In this document: positions 14,757 to 24,064 of the stretch, in pieces | How positions within the stretch are numbered: position 1 is the stretch's first letter | Layout: the number at the start of each line of letters is the position of its first letter | Assembly (NCBI GenBank): GCA_030698405.1 | Contig: JAUYMU010000030.1 | Location: 1-41,531, forward strand | Reading direction: 5' to 3' | Source of the DNA: Bacteroidota bacterium | Lineage (GTDB): Bacteria; Bacteroidota; Bacteroidia; Bacteroidales; Prolixibacteraceae | Length of the DNA: 41,531 nucleotides | Made by a program: the position numbers and the translations under genes | Notes under the pieces: model-generated | What the model saw: the letters and a program-made list of their open reading frames with translations, nothing else | What the model was told of the DNA's origin: nothing | The model's database searches: none

Positions 14757-17700
14757 ATGAGAAAACGTCTGCGTCTCTCTGCATTCATAATTTTAATCAT
14801 TGGGTTTGGTTCAATTTGCCATTCAATCAATCCCACCAATCTACGGTTTCAGTACCTGACAACAGCCGATGGTCTGCCTCAAAATACCATCGACTGTATC
14901 TTTACCGACAGCCAGCAGTTTATGTGGTTTGGGACATGGAATGGGCTATGCCGCTACGATGGATATTCATTTAAAATATTTCAGAAAAGTGACGTGCAAA
15001 AAATCTTGCCCGACAATTTTGTACATGCCATTTGCGAAGACAAGTCGAAAAACCTTTGGATTGGAACTGCCAACGGCATCACCATCTACAATCTGAATAC
15101 AGAACAATTTTATTTACCCGGGAACTTACAGGCAAAACTGGGAAAATTAGCGGTTACCAGCCTGGCCTGCGATAAAGATGGAGGAATCTGGATCGCGGCT
15201 GCAAAGGCAAAACTTTTTTATGTAACCCAAAAACCAGGACATTCACCCGATTTTGAATGTCTGGAAATTAATACTGAAATACTTGGCAATGCGGATGTTA
15301 ATTCGGTTTGTATATTAAATAGCAACCGGGTGCTTATCGGAACAGGCGCTGGCCCGTTTGAAGTGGTGGCTTATGAAATTCAAAAACTTGAAATCCAGGG
15401 AAGTGCTACTCCTTTGTTCGATTCGGCAAACTTGATTTGCATTTATGAATCAGCCAATGGCGACCTGGGTTTTGGCTCCGATATTGGTCTCTTTTGGTTA
15501 CGGCAATCGACCCAACAAATGCTTTTATACCCCTACCAGCCCAACAACAGCAATAGCTTGGGACATGCTTCGGTTATGGCAATTGCTGAAGAATCGCCGG
15601 GGAAAATATTAGTCGGAACTTTGGGTGGCCTAAACTTTTTTAATCCTGAAACCGGAAACATCACGGGGATTGAAGGGCGTTTGGACGAAAACGGCACCCT
15701 GAACAATGAATTTGTGAACTCACTACTGACCGACCCTGACGGAAATGTCTGGATTGGAACCGAGAAAGGTGGCGTAAATAAATACAGCACCTATCAGAAA
15801 CCGTTTTATTCGCTGCGCAATCATCCTGATGAGCCGGCCAGTCTGAGCAACAATACCATCAATTCGATTTTGAACGATGGAGATGTCTTGTGGGTTGGAA
15901 CGGCTGGCGGTGGCCTAAACCGTGTTGAAAAACGAATTGGTAAAATCGGGCATTTTGTACCCTCTGATCAAAAACCGGATGGTATTCAAAGTAACTTTAT
16001 TTCTTCGCTTTGTATCGGTCCCGATAAAAAGCTCTGGGTGAGCACATGGGGAAGTGGAATGAGCCGACTTATTTCCGAAAAAAATAAAACATTCAGGAAC
16101 TATCAGAATGAAGCTGGCAACCCACACAGTCTGGTAAGTAATTTTGTCTCCGGAATTGTTCCCGACGACCGTGGTTTTTTTGTGGTAGGCACATCTGGCG
16201 GCCTCGATTTGTTTGATCCAAAAAGCGAAACATTTTTCCATTTTCAGGAGAAATTCGATGGCAATGTGGAAGTTCCGGCAGTGGGCTGTGTCCTGAAAGA
16301 CCGCAACAATTATTACTGGATTGGCACACGTACCGGGCTTTTTCAGATTCCGGCAAAACTGGTTACACCAAGTCCGGAGAAACTTACTTCCGAAGATTAC
16401 CGGTTTTTCACCAATGTGCCGGACGATTCGCTTTCACTTTCAGGAAACTATGTGGTTTCGCTGCTCGAAGACCACCTCGGGAATATTTGGGTAGGCACCT
16501 ACGGAAACGGTATTTGCAAAGTGGTTAATGCTTCTGATGGAAAAATTCAGTTTGTTTCATATACAAAAAATGATGGATTGTGCAACAACGTAGTTTATGC
16601 TTTGGAAGAAGACCGAAGCGGAAACATCTGGATCAGTACCGACAATGGACTATCGAAATTTAATCCTGAAACTGAAATTTTCCAAAATTTCTACACCAAA
16701 GATGGCCTGCTAAACGACCAGTTTTACTGGACCTCATCAGATGCTGACGCTGATGGAAACCTGTATTTCGGTGGTGTAAACGGGCTCAATTATTTCAATC
16801 CGGAGAAAATAGATTTTTACCCGCGATTGCCAAAAGTGGTTATTACTGACTTTCAGGTTTTCAACCAATCGGTGAAAATTGGAGAAAAATTGCATGGAAA
16901 CATCGTCCTGAAAAATTCGGTTGCCGAAACCCAAAGCATTGAACTTAGCTACAAAGACAACATCTTTTCGATCGAGTTTTCGGCGCTCGATTATTTTTTG
17001 CCCGACAAGGTAATTTACGCCTACAAAATGGAAGGTGTTGACCAGAATTGGGTTACGGTTACTTCAACCCGCCGTTTTGCAACTTACACAAACCTTAAGG
17101 GAGGTCATTACCGGTTTTTGGTAAAAGCGGCCAACAGTGATGGCTTGTGGTCGGCCGAACCAACGGTTCTGAACATTGTCATCAATCCTCCATTCTGGCA
17201 AACAAACTGGTTCAGGTTTTTGGCGCTGCTGATGCTGGCACTTTCGGTCATGGGCTATACCCGTTATCGTACCCGTTATTTGCACGAACAGAAACGGAAA
17301 CTTGAAATTCAGGTCCGCGAACGAACGGTGCAAATTGAAGAACAAAAGGAAAAACTTCAGGAACAAGCCGAAATACTGTTGCAATCGAACAGCATTTTAG
17401 CCGAACGCCGTAAACTGATTGAAGGTCAAAAGGCAGAACTCGAAAAACAAAACCAATTGATTGTTGAACAACGCGACGAAGTGATCGAACTGAATAAAAA
17501 AGTGAGTCTGATAAATCAGCTGCGTTTGCGTTTTTTTACCAATATCTCGCATGAATTCCGCACACCGCTCACTTTGATTCTCGACCCGCTGGAATTACTG
17601 ATAGACAAGCTGAAAAACGACCGGCAAACACTTCAAACCCTCAAAATGATTGACAGGAACGCACAGCGGTTGCTTCATCTGATCAATCAGCTGATGTATT

Positions 17701-19127
17701 TCAGAAAAATTGAAACCGGAAAAATGGAACTTCGGGTCGTTCAGGGCGATTTGGTTGGTTTCCTGAAAGATGTGTTCGACTCATTTCTGGATTTGTCGGG
17801 ACACAATAGAATACATTACACATTTTTACCGCCTGAAAAAACACCACCTACCTGGTTCGATTCTGATAAAATTGAGAATATTTTTTACAATTTACTTTCG
17901 AACGCCTTTAAGTTTACGCCTGAAGATGGCCGTATTTCAATGAAAATTTATTTTTGTGAACCAGATAAAACGCAAGCCGGACATACATTTCCGTATATAA
18001 AAGTTGAAGTTGCCGATTCAGGAAAAGGAATTTCCGCGGAACATTTGCCCCTGGTTTTCGACCGCTTTTACCAGGCCGACAGTACTCCCGATAACCGTCA
18101 GAAAGGCTCTGGTATCGGATTGGCGCTCACACAGGAAATGGTACTGGCGCTGCACGGCGTAATTTCGGTGGAAAGCAAACCGGGCAAGGGCAGTACTTTT
18201 ACGGTTTTACTACCCTACCGCGCCGAAGATTTTGCTGAAGGAGAACTTGACCTTTCAGGAATCGCCCAACCGGTAAACCTGCAATCGAAAGTGGACGTGA
18301 TTGCCGAAGAATTGCACCTCGACGTTGAGGCAACCGATGAAACGGAAGCGAAAGCCGATAAGTCGAAACCGCTCATCCTGATTGTGGAGGACAATTATGA
18401 CCTGCGTACGTTCATGATTCAATCGATGAAAAACGATTTTCGTCTGTTGGGTGCCGAAAATGGAAAAGAAGGATTGGAAATGGCAAAAAAATATACGCCC
18501 GACCTGATTATCAGCGATGTGATGATGCCGGTAATGGATGGCCTTGAATTGTGTACACGCCTGAAAAAGGAAATTCACACCAGTCATATTCCGGTTATCT
18601 TGCTGACTGCCAAAGCCATGATTGATCATTGGATTGAAGGATTGGAAACGGGTGCCGACGATTATATTCCGAAACCATTCAACCTGAAGATTCTTCACCT
18701 GAAAATTGTAAACCTGATTGAATCGCGCCGGAAATTGCGACAGCTTTTCAGCAGAAACGGAAATCCAAGTCCGGAGCAATCGACCACCAACCCGATTGAC
18801 GAACAATTTATGGGAAAAGCATATCAACTTGTCGAAAAAAACATTCAGGAAGAAAATTTCAGCGTTGATTTGTTTGCACGCGAAATGGCGGTCAGTAAAA
18901 GTTTACTTTTCAAAAAGCTAAAAGCACTTACCGGCCATTCAATTACCGATTTTATCAACCTGTACAAATTAAAAAAAGCTGCTTCGCTGATTGCCAGTAG
19001 TCAGGATGCCAATATTGCGGAAATCGCTTTTCAGACCGGGTTTAACGATCCTAAATATTTCAGCCGGATTTTCAGAAAAGTTTACGGTGTTTCGCCTACC
19101 GATTATTTCAGAAATATGCACAATTAA
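14757..19127 (+). CDS. Hybrid two-component system sensor-regulator (HTCS) of the arabinan locus
   Basis: This 1456 aa one-protein signalling chain has a signal peptide (about 1-23). The periplasmic sensor (about 30-810) is made of beta-propeller repeats with recurring W-I/V-G-T and G-L motifs, then a Y_Y_Y domain (about 745-805, ending G-G-H-Y-R-F-L-V-K-A-A). One transmembrane helix lies at about 817-838, followed by a coiled coil. Next come a HisKA domain with H932 in N-I-S-H-E-F-R-T-P, a HATPase domain (G-S-G-I-G-L-A-L at about 1120), a receiver domain with D1254 in L-I-I-S-D-V-M-M-P, and a C-terminal AraC-type DNA-binding domain (about 1370-1455). Family members bind oligosaccharides released by surface enzymes and activate the adjacent susC operon. 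All catalytic residues appear intact. Confidence 0.95.
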   Translation: MRKRLRLSAFIILIIGFGSICHSINPTNLRFQYLTTADGLPQNTIDCIFTDSQQFMWFGTWNGLCRYDGYSFKIFQKSDVQKILPDNFVHAICEDKSKNLWIGTANGITIYNLNTEQFYLPGNLQAKLGKLAVTSLACDKDGGIWIAAAKAKLFYVTQKPGHSPDFECLEINTEILGNADVNSVCILNSNRVLIGTGAGPFEVVAYEIQKLEIQGSATPLFDSANLICIYESANGDLGFGSDIGLFWLRQSTQQMLLYPYQPNNSNSLGHASVMAIAEESPGKILVGTLGGLNFFNPETGNITGIEGRLDENGTLNNEFVNSLLTDPDGNVWIGTEKGGVNKYSTYQKPFYSLRNHPDEPASLSNNTINSILNDGDVLWVGTAGGGLNRVEKRIGKIGHFVPSDQKPDGIQSNFISSLCIGPDKKLWVSTWGSGMSRLISEKNKTFRNYQNEAGNPHSLVSNFVSGIVPDDRGFFVVGTSGGLDLFDPKSETFFHFQEKFDGNVEVPAVGCVLKDRNNYYWIGTRTGLFQIPAKLVTPSPEKLTSEDYRFFTNVPDDSLSLSGNYVVSLLEDHLGNIWVGTYGNGICKVVNASDGKIQFVSYTKNDGLCNNVVYALEEDRSGNIWISTDNGLSKFNPETEIFQNFYTKDGLLNDQFYWTSSDADADGNLYFGGVNGLNYFNPEKIDFYPRLPKVVITDFQVFNQSVKIGEKLHGNIVLKNSVAETQSIELSYKDNIFSIEFSALDYFLPDKVIYAYKMEGVDQNWVTVTSTRRFATYTNLKGGHYRFLVKAANSDGLWSAEPTVLNIVINPPFWQTNWFRFLALLMLALSVMGYTRYRTRYLHEQKRKLEIQVRERTVQIEEQKEKLQEQAEILLQSNSILAERRKLIEGQKAELEKQNQLIVEQRDEVIELNKKVSLINQLRLRFFTNISHEFRTPLTLILDPLELLIDKLKNDRQTLQTLKMIDRNAQRLLHLINQLMYFRKIETGKMELRVVQGDLVGFLKDVFDSFLDLSGHNRIHYTFLPPEKTPPTWFDSDKIENIFYNLLSNAFKFTPEDGRISMKIYFCEPDKTQAGHTFPYIKVEVADSGKGISAEHLPLVFDRFYQADSTPDNRQKGSGIGLALTQEMVLALHGVISVESKPGKGSTFTVLLPYRAEDFAEGELDLSGIAQPVNLQSKVDVIAEELHLDVEATDETEAKADKSKPLILIVEDNYDLRTFMIQSMKNDFRLLGAENGKEGLEMAKKYTPDLIISDVMMPVMDGLELCTRLKKEIHTSHIPVILLTAKAMIDHWIEGLETGADDYIPKPFNLKILHLKIVNLIESRRKLRQLFSRNGNPSPEQSTTNPIDEQFMGKAYQLVEKNIQEENFSVDLFAREMAVSKSLLFKKLKALTGHSITDFINLYKLKKAASLIASSQDANIAEIAFQTGFNDPKYFSRIFRKVYGVSPTDYFRNMHN

Positions 19128-19158
19128 AACAACTACGATAAATAATAAAAGCTGCATA

Positions 19159-19169
19159 AATCCGCGTTC
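19159..19169. repeat. Solo arm of the GCGGATT palindromic element
   Basis: AATCCGCGTTC here is identical to the right outer arm of the nested element at 12634-12644 and lies 32 bases after the regulator gene stop. No partner arm is found nearby, so it is probably a fragment of the same repeat family. Confidence 0.45.
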
Positions 19170-19280
19170 AATTATTGTTTTCATTGCCAGGTAAATGGCG
19201 TTCAATTAAAAATAAATTTAGGTACACCATAGCAGCCTCGGGCAGGGGTTGAATAATAGTACTTTCAAAAAAATACATTC

Positions 19281-19305
19281 AACCCGTTCCGGGTTGTGCT
19301 TTTTT
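19281..19305 (+). terminator. Probable terminator of the GH127-regulator operon
   Basis: AACCCG-TTC-CGGGTT (19281-19295) is a perfect 6-bp stem with a tight loop, followed by GTGCTTTTTT. It lies about 155 bases after the regulator stop. It is also part of a palindromic repeat cluster, so the terminator role may be incidental. Confidence 0.5.
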
Positions 19306-19322
19306 CTGGTGTGTTCGCAATC

Positions 19323-19367
19323 CCCCGGTTTCACTGGAGGCTATTAACATTTAACTCCTTCGGAGTT
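19323..19367. repeat. Palindromic (REP-like) repeat pair upstream of susC
   Basis: An imperfect hairpin, CCCCCGG / CTGGAGG (19323-19340), is followed by a perfect one, AACTCC-TTC-GGAGTT (19353-19367). With the hairpin at 19281-19295 this makes three short palindromes with 3-5-base loops in about 90 bases, the look of a decayed repetitive extragenic palindrome cluster. Confidence 0.6.
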
Positions 19368-19390
19368 GAAATTCACAATATTCTCTTTTT

Positions 19391-19418
19391 GTCCACCCGA
19401 TATCTCTATTCGTCCACC
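19391..19418 (+). promoter_or_regulatory. Candidate operator of the hybrid two-component regulator
   Basis: GTCCACC occurs at 19391-19397 and again at 19412-19418, a direct repeat with 21-base spacing, that is two helical turns. The upstream flanks are also alike (TTTTT before the first, TATTC before the second). AraC-type activators bind such in-phase direct repeats. The right edge lies 21 bases before the -7 element of susC, a suitable place for an activator replacing the -33 contact. Confidence 0.6.
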
Positions 19419-19439
19419 TGTTTTGGCAATGTAGCACCC

Positions 19440-19447
19440 TAAATTTG
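19440..19447 (+). promoter_or_regulatory. -7 element of the susC promoter
   Basis: TAAATTTG matches the Bacteroidota -7 consensus TAnnTTTG exactly. No TTTG -33 element lies at the normal 19-21 base distance (the nearest, at 19422-19425, is only 14 bases away), as expected for an activator-dependent promoter. The start site would be near 19453, giving a leader of about 29 bases. Confidence 0.65.
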
Positions 19448-19481
19448 GTGTTCAAAATAAATACTAACAAAATCTAAACGT

Positions 19482-22481
19482 ATGAAAAAAACGCTCCATT
19501 TTCTATGGGTCTGCTTTTTCCTGTTTATTGCTACAGGAATGGCCATAGCCCAACAATCCACAATTACCGGAAGAGTAACTGAAACTACCGGCGCCCCTCT
19601 TGCCGGAGTTACTGTTTCAGTAAAAGGAACCGCTAACGGAACAATTACCGGCCTAAACGGAACTTATTCACTAACCGGTGTTTCAAGAAATGCCGTATTG
19701 GCCTATTCCTTTATAGGAATGAAAACGCTGGAAGTAACCTTTACCGGACAAACAGCGATAAATATTACGATGGAAGAAGAAACCATCGGCCTGGATGAAG
19801 TAGTTGCAATTGGTTATGGTACACAAAGGAAATCGGATTTGACCGGCTCTGTAAGTGTTGTAAACACCGAAGAAGCCAAGAAAACAATCACTTACGATGT
19901 GGCCAAAATGTTGCAGGGAAAGGCAGCCGGAGTTTCGGTACAGTCATCGGGTGAACCTGGTGGATTTGTGAACATTAAAATCCGCGGTATTACTTCTTTT
20001 AACAACAACAATCCATTGTTTGTAATCGATGGAATGATCGTTGACTCGCCTTACGATTTTGCTCCTGGCGAAGTTGAGTCTGTACAAATTCTGAAAGACG
20101 CATCGGCTGCAGCAATTTACGGTGTTCGTGGTGCAAACGGGGTTGTTATTATCACCACCAATAAAGGCAAAGAAGGCGATATGGCAATTAATTTGAAATC
20201 GGTTTACGGATTTCAGAATGTGCCAAAAAAACTTCCGCTGACTGATCGGATTGGCTATCAGAAAATAACCAGCGCTGCAGAAGTAAATGCAAAACTTCCG
20301 ATTGTTCCGGGCAACGACCCGACCAACCCGTTGTTTATTGACGATGTAAATACCAACTGGCAGGATGAAGCGTACCGCACCGGAATTGTTGAAAACCACT
20401 CGGTAACCTTGAGCGGTGGCGCCAAAAGTCTCACTTATAGCTTAAATCTTGACTATTTCAATAATTCAAGTTACATCAAAACCCCACAGGATTACAACCG
20501 GATTTCCACTACCTTAAATCTGGGTGGTCAGAAAGGCAAATTCAGGTACGGGACGAAAGTTGCTTATACCAAGTCGGAAAAGGATAATTTCAATGTTTAT
20601 TTAGCCGGAACCTCATCAATGGTTCATTTAATTCAGGCCATCCCAACCATGCCTGTTTATGATGACAACAGGTTAGGTGGATACGGCGGAGCCGACAACC
20701 TGACCCAACGCGCGATTACCTTAAACATTATTGGTCAGAATTATTTAAACCAGAACACAACTGACAGAAATCGTTTTATCGGTAATATTTGGGGCGAACT
20801 GGAAATTGTTAAAGGCTTGAAATATAAAACCAGCATCAGTATGGATCGTACTGATGGTTACAACAGAAATTTTATTCCACCAAGTGATTTGGGCTGGTAT
20901 TACATCACCACCAACGAAGAAGCATCTCTTGATGTATCAAACTCGAATACTTACAGAACCATTTTCGACAATTTGTTGAGCTATGATCATGTATATGGAA
21001 AGCATTCGGTAAATGCGCTTGTAGGATGGGTCCAGGAAAAAAACCATTTTTACAATCATTGGTCGAGAGGTGTAGGTTACCAACCCGCTGAAATTGGCCA
21101 TGTTGAATATGCCGACGATATTTCAGCCGGAGAATATGAAAGTACCATTACCGGAATTTCGTATCTGAGCCGCGTTAATTATGGCTATGATGACCGCTAT
21201 TTGGTAACAGTTAATTTCCGTGAGGACAAATCTTCATTGTTTAATCCTGAAAACAATACCGGCGACTATTTCTCGGTTTCAGGAGCATGGAAAATACACA
21301 ACGAAAGCTTTGTTAATTTACCTGTTTGGATGAACACGCTGAAACTTCGTGGAGGCTATGGCCAGCTTGGAAACAATACCATTGGCGTTTATGATTATGC
21401 GGCCACCATTAATCCTTTTGCGCATTACGTATTTGGCAACACATTGGCTCCGGGAACTACTGCTGTCGATATCAAAGACCCGAATGTAAAGTGGGAAGAT
21501 ACAGAAACAACCAATGTCGCCCTGGAGTTTGGATTCTTAAATAATTCGCTACAATTTACTGCTGAATATTTCAAGAAAAAATCGACTGACTTGTTGGCCG
21601 ACGTTCCGCTACCATACTCTACCGGAGCTTTCCCCACAAGCATTACTACCAACGCTGCCGAAGTTCAGAATACAGGAGTTGAGTTTGAGTTAAGTTACAG
21701 CAAAACCAAAGGCGATTTTTCGTACAACATTTCGACAAACCTGGGAACACTGAAAAATAAAGTGTTGAAGATTGGATTGGAAGACCTACCCATTACCGGA
21801 GCAGCTTCAAGAACCGAAGTTGGCCGTTCAATAGGCGAAATTTATGCCTACGAAGTGGAAGGTATTTTCCAGAATCAGGCGGAGATTACAGCCCATGCTT
21901 TCCAGTCGGGAGCAGCGCCTGGCGATATAAAATTCAGAAATACCAATGATGACAATGAAATTACCAGCGACGACCGGACTTTCCAGGGCGTGACGATTCC
22001 TAAATTCAGCTACGGATTAAACTTCAGCAGTAATTACAAAAACTGGGATTTCTCTTTCTTCTGGCAAGGAGCCGCGGGTCATAAAGTTTTCAACGATTCG
22101 TACCGCATCATTATGCTCGGCGATTACACCAACCACCATACCGATGCACTAAATTTCTGGTCGGCTACAAATACCAATACAAATGTACCACGACCAATAA
22201 TAGGCGATCCAAACGGGAACAACCGCGATTCTGACCGTTACATAGAGAAAGGCGACTTCATTAAATTGCAAAACGTACAGCTCGGATATACTTTTAACAT
22301 GGCCAACAGTTTCTTTAAGAATGCCAATGTGTATATCTCAGGCCAGAATTTACTGACAATAAGCGGTTACAGAGGATATGATCCTGATTTTATGAGTGAT
22401 GGTTTGTTCTCACGGGGATTCGACCGCGGTTCATTTCCGAATCCAAGAACAGTTGCAATTGGTGTTAATGTTAATTTCTAA
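19482..22481 (+). CDS. susC: SusC-like TonB-dependent outer-membrane transporter
   Basis: This 999 aa protein has a signal peptide (1-23, ending AIAQQ), a carboxypeptidase-regulatory-like domain (about 26-108, TGRVTETTGAPLAGVTVSVK), the SusC signature L-D-E-V-V-A-I-G-Y-G-T-Q (around 103-114) and a plug (about 115-230) with I-K-I-R-G-I-T-S-F and R-G-A-N-G-V-V-I-I-T-T. A long barrel ends V-A-I-G-V-N-V-N-F. Full-length SusC homologues import oligosaccharides together with a SusD lid. The susD gene starts 12 bases after its stop. The substrate is inferred from neighbours to be arabinan or arabino-oligosaccharides. It is most likely controlled by the regulator encoded just upstream. Confidence 0.95.
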   Translation: MKKTLHFLWVCFFLFIATGMAIAQQSTITGRVTETTGAPLAGVTVSVKGTANGTITGLNGTYSLTGVSRNAVLAYSFIGMKTLEVTFTGQTAINITMEEETIGLDEVVAIGYGTQRKSDLTGSVSVVNTEEAKKTITYDVAKMLQGKAAGVSVQSSGEPGGFVNIKIRGITSFNNNNPLFVIDGMIVDSPYDFAPGEVESVQILKDASAAAIYGVRGANGVVIITTNKGKEGDMAINLKSVYGFQNVPKKLPLTDRIGYQKITSAAEVNAKLPIVPGNDPTNPLFIDDVNTNWQDEAYRTGIVENHSVTLSGGAKSLTYSLNLDYFNNSSYIKTPQDYNRISTTLNLGGQKGKFRYGTKVAYTKSEKDNFNVYLAGTSSMVHLIQAIPTMPVYDDNRLGGYGGADNLTQRAITLNIIGQNYLNQNTTDRNRFIGNIWGELEIVKGLKYKTSISMDRTDGYNRNFIPPSDLGWYYITTNEEASLDVSNSNTYRTIFDNLLSYDHVYGKHSVNALVGWVQEKNHFYNHWSRGVGYQPAEIGHVEYADDISAGEYESTITGISYLSRVNYGYDDRYLVTVNFREDKSSLFNPENNTGDYFSVSGAWKIHNESFVNLPVWMNTLKLRGGYGQLGNNTIGVYDYAATINPFAHYVFGNTLAPGTTAVDIKDPNVKWEDTETTNVALEFGFLNNSLQFTAEYFKKKSTDLLADVPLPYSTGAFPTSITTNAAEVQNTGVEFELSYSKTKGDFSYNISTNLGTLKNKVLKIGLEDLPITGAASRTEVGRSIGEIYAYEVEGIFQNQAEITAHAFQSGAAPGDIKFRNTNDDNEITSDDRTFQGVTIPKFSYGLNFSSNYKNWDFSFFWQGAAGHKVFNDSYRIIMLGDYTNHHTDALNFWSATNTNTNVPRPIIGDPNGNNRDSDRYIEKGDFIKLQNVQLGYTFNMANSFFKNANVYISGQNLLTISGYRGYDPDFMSDGLFSRGFDRGSFPNPRTVAIGVNVNF

Positions 22482-22493
22482 AAATAAATCAGT

Positions 22494-24056
22494 ATGAAAA
22501 TAGTTCAATATAAATATTTTCTTCTTGCAGTTTCGCTGGTATTTACCCTGACAAACTGTGTAATGGAAGATGATCTGTTACAAGTTGATCCAAATGTTGG
22601 AACGACTGAGTCTTTTTGGAAAACAGATGAAGATGCCCTGAAAGGTATAAATGCTTCATACGGAAGTTTGCTTACCGATGGAACTTACATGAGAAGTACC
22701 CCGCTCCTGCTCGATCTGAAAGGCGATGATTGCCATAGTTTCAGTCCTTGGGGCTCTATGTACAACGTGGGTCGTTTCAACTCAAATGTGACCGATGCCG
22801 CCATTTATGGCTGGGCTTTCGAAACCTATTATCAGGGAATATACCGTGCCAATCAGGTTTTGCAACATGTTCCTGAAATTGATTTTGAAGATGAAGCTTT
22901 GAAAAACAGGATTCTTGGTCAGGCATATTTTTTACGTGGATTGTTTCTTTTTCATTCAGTAAATATGTTTAAAAGTGTACCGCTGCCTTTAACAACCGAC
23001 ATTTACCATGAACAAAAATCGCAGGACGAAGGCTGGGCTCAGGTAAAAGAAGATTTGACAAAAGCAGCCGAATTGCTGCCTGTTACTTACAAAGGAATTT
23101 CAGGTTTGGATGCTGAACAAGTTGGACGGGCTACAAAAGGCGCCGCTTTGGCATACCTCGGAAAAGCCCAGTTATTCACAAAGGATTTCGCGAATGCCAA
23201 AATCACCTTCAAGAAAGTAATTGATTTGGGAGTTTATTCCCTGGTGGCCAATTACAGAGATAATTTTACCGCTGCCAACGAAAACAATTCCGAATCGGTA
23301 TTCGAAGTTCAGTTTAGCCGCGATGCCGGTGGTGTTGACCTCGGTTGGGGCGGAGCTCCTGCTTCAGGCTGGGGAAAAACTTCAGCACGTGCCATAACTT
23401 ACGCTCCCCGCGGATTTGGCTGGACTGACGTGAATCCATCCAGAACGCTATTCAATGATTATCAGTTAGAAAAAACAACATCCGGAAATGTTGACCCACG
23501 CCTGGATGCGACCATTTTCTATAATAAGCCGGGTGGCATGAAACTTTACGGTCAGGACTTTGCAAGTTATTACGCTGCAAACGCTTCAGACTTAAATAAT
23601 TTATTTTGCCGGAAATACCAGAATTCCGACGGCGATTTTGCCAATGAATTCGACTGGCGTTCAGGAATCAATGAACGGATCATGCGGTATGCCGATGTTT
23701 TGTTAATGTATGCTGAATGTTTGAACGAAACCGGCGGAACAAACGAAGCATACGATTACATTCAGATGGTGAGAAACCGTGTTGGGTTGCCAAATTTGAG
23801 AACTGCGAAACCAAACCTGAGTCAGGCACAAATGCGCGAACAAATCGGACACGAACGTTTTCTGGAGTTTCCGCTTGAAGGACATCGTTTCGACGATATA
23901 CGCCGTTGGGGCTGGTTACAGGATGCAACAAAACTGGCATGGTTAAAATCGCGTGACCTTGAATTTGAAACGTACAAAGTTGGCCGTGAATATTTCCCAA
24001 TCCCGCAAACAGAGTTCGACAACAACCCAGGAATGACACAAAACGAAGGTTATTAA
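22494..24056 (+). CDS. susD: SusD/RagB-like glycan-binding lipoprotein
   Basis: This 520 aa protein has a lipoprotein signal ending LTNC (Cys22), followed by V-M-E-D-D, an acidic stretch typical of surface export in this phylum. SusD features are L-L-Q-V-D-P-N near the start, F-W-K-T-D-E-D-A, the F-L-R-G-L-F-L-F helix, the tetratricopeptide-like helical region, and the C-terminal G-H-E-R-F-L-E-F-P-L-E-G-H-R-F-D-D-I-R-R-W-G signature. It forms the hinged lid on SusC and captures oligosaccharides at the cell surface. No separate SusE/F-like surface glycan-binding protein gene follows; the next gene is a GH43 enzyme after a repeat-rich gap. Confidence 0.95.
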   Translation: MKIVQYKYFLLAVSLVFTLTNCVMEDDLLQVDPNVGTTESFWKTDEDALKGINASYGSLLTDGTYMRSTPLLLDLKGDDCHSFSPWGSMYNVGRFNSNVTDAAIYGWAFETYYQGIYRANQVLQHVPEIDFEDEALKNRILGQAYFLRGLFLFHSVNMFKSVPLPLTTDIYHEQKSQDEGWAQVKEDLTKAAELLPVTYKGISGLDAEQVGRATKGAALAYLGKAQLFTKDFANAKITFKKVIDLGVYSLVANYRDNFTAANENNSESVFEVQFSRDAGGVDLGWGGAPASGWGKTSARAITYAPRGFGWTDVNPSRTLFNDYQLEKTTSGNVDPRLDATIFYNKPGGMKLYGQDFASYYAANASDLNNLFCRKYQNSDGDFANEFDWRSGINERIMRYADVLLMYAECLNETGGTNEAYDYIQMVRNRVGLPNLRTAKPNLSQAQMREQIGHERFLEFPLEGHRFDDIRRWGWLQDATKLAWLKSRDLEFETYKVGREYFPIPQTEFDNNPGMTQNEGY

Positions 24057-24064
24057 GAAAATAC

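Larger units (their letters stand above)
19128..19481. other. Intergenic region between the regulator gene and susC
   Basis: It holds a solo copy of the AATCCGCGTTC arm (19159-19169), a cluster of short palindromes (19281-19367), a tandem direct repeat likely bound by the regulator (19391-19418) and the susC -7 element (19440-19447). There is no gene. Confidence 0.7.

Noticed and set aside
18255-18827. 190-codon open frame antisense to the receiver region of the regulator
   Set aside because: The plus-strand frame carries intact kinase and receiver motifs; the antisense frame is rich in His, Phe and Arg as expected from reversed coding sequence.
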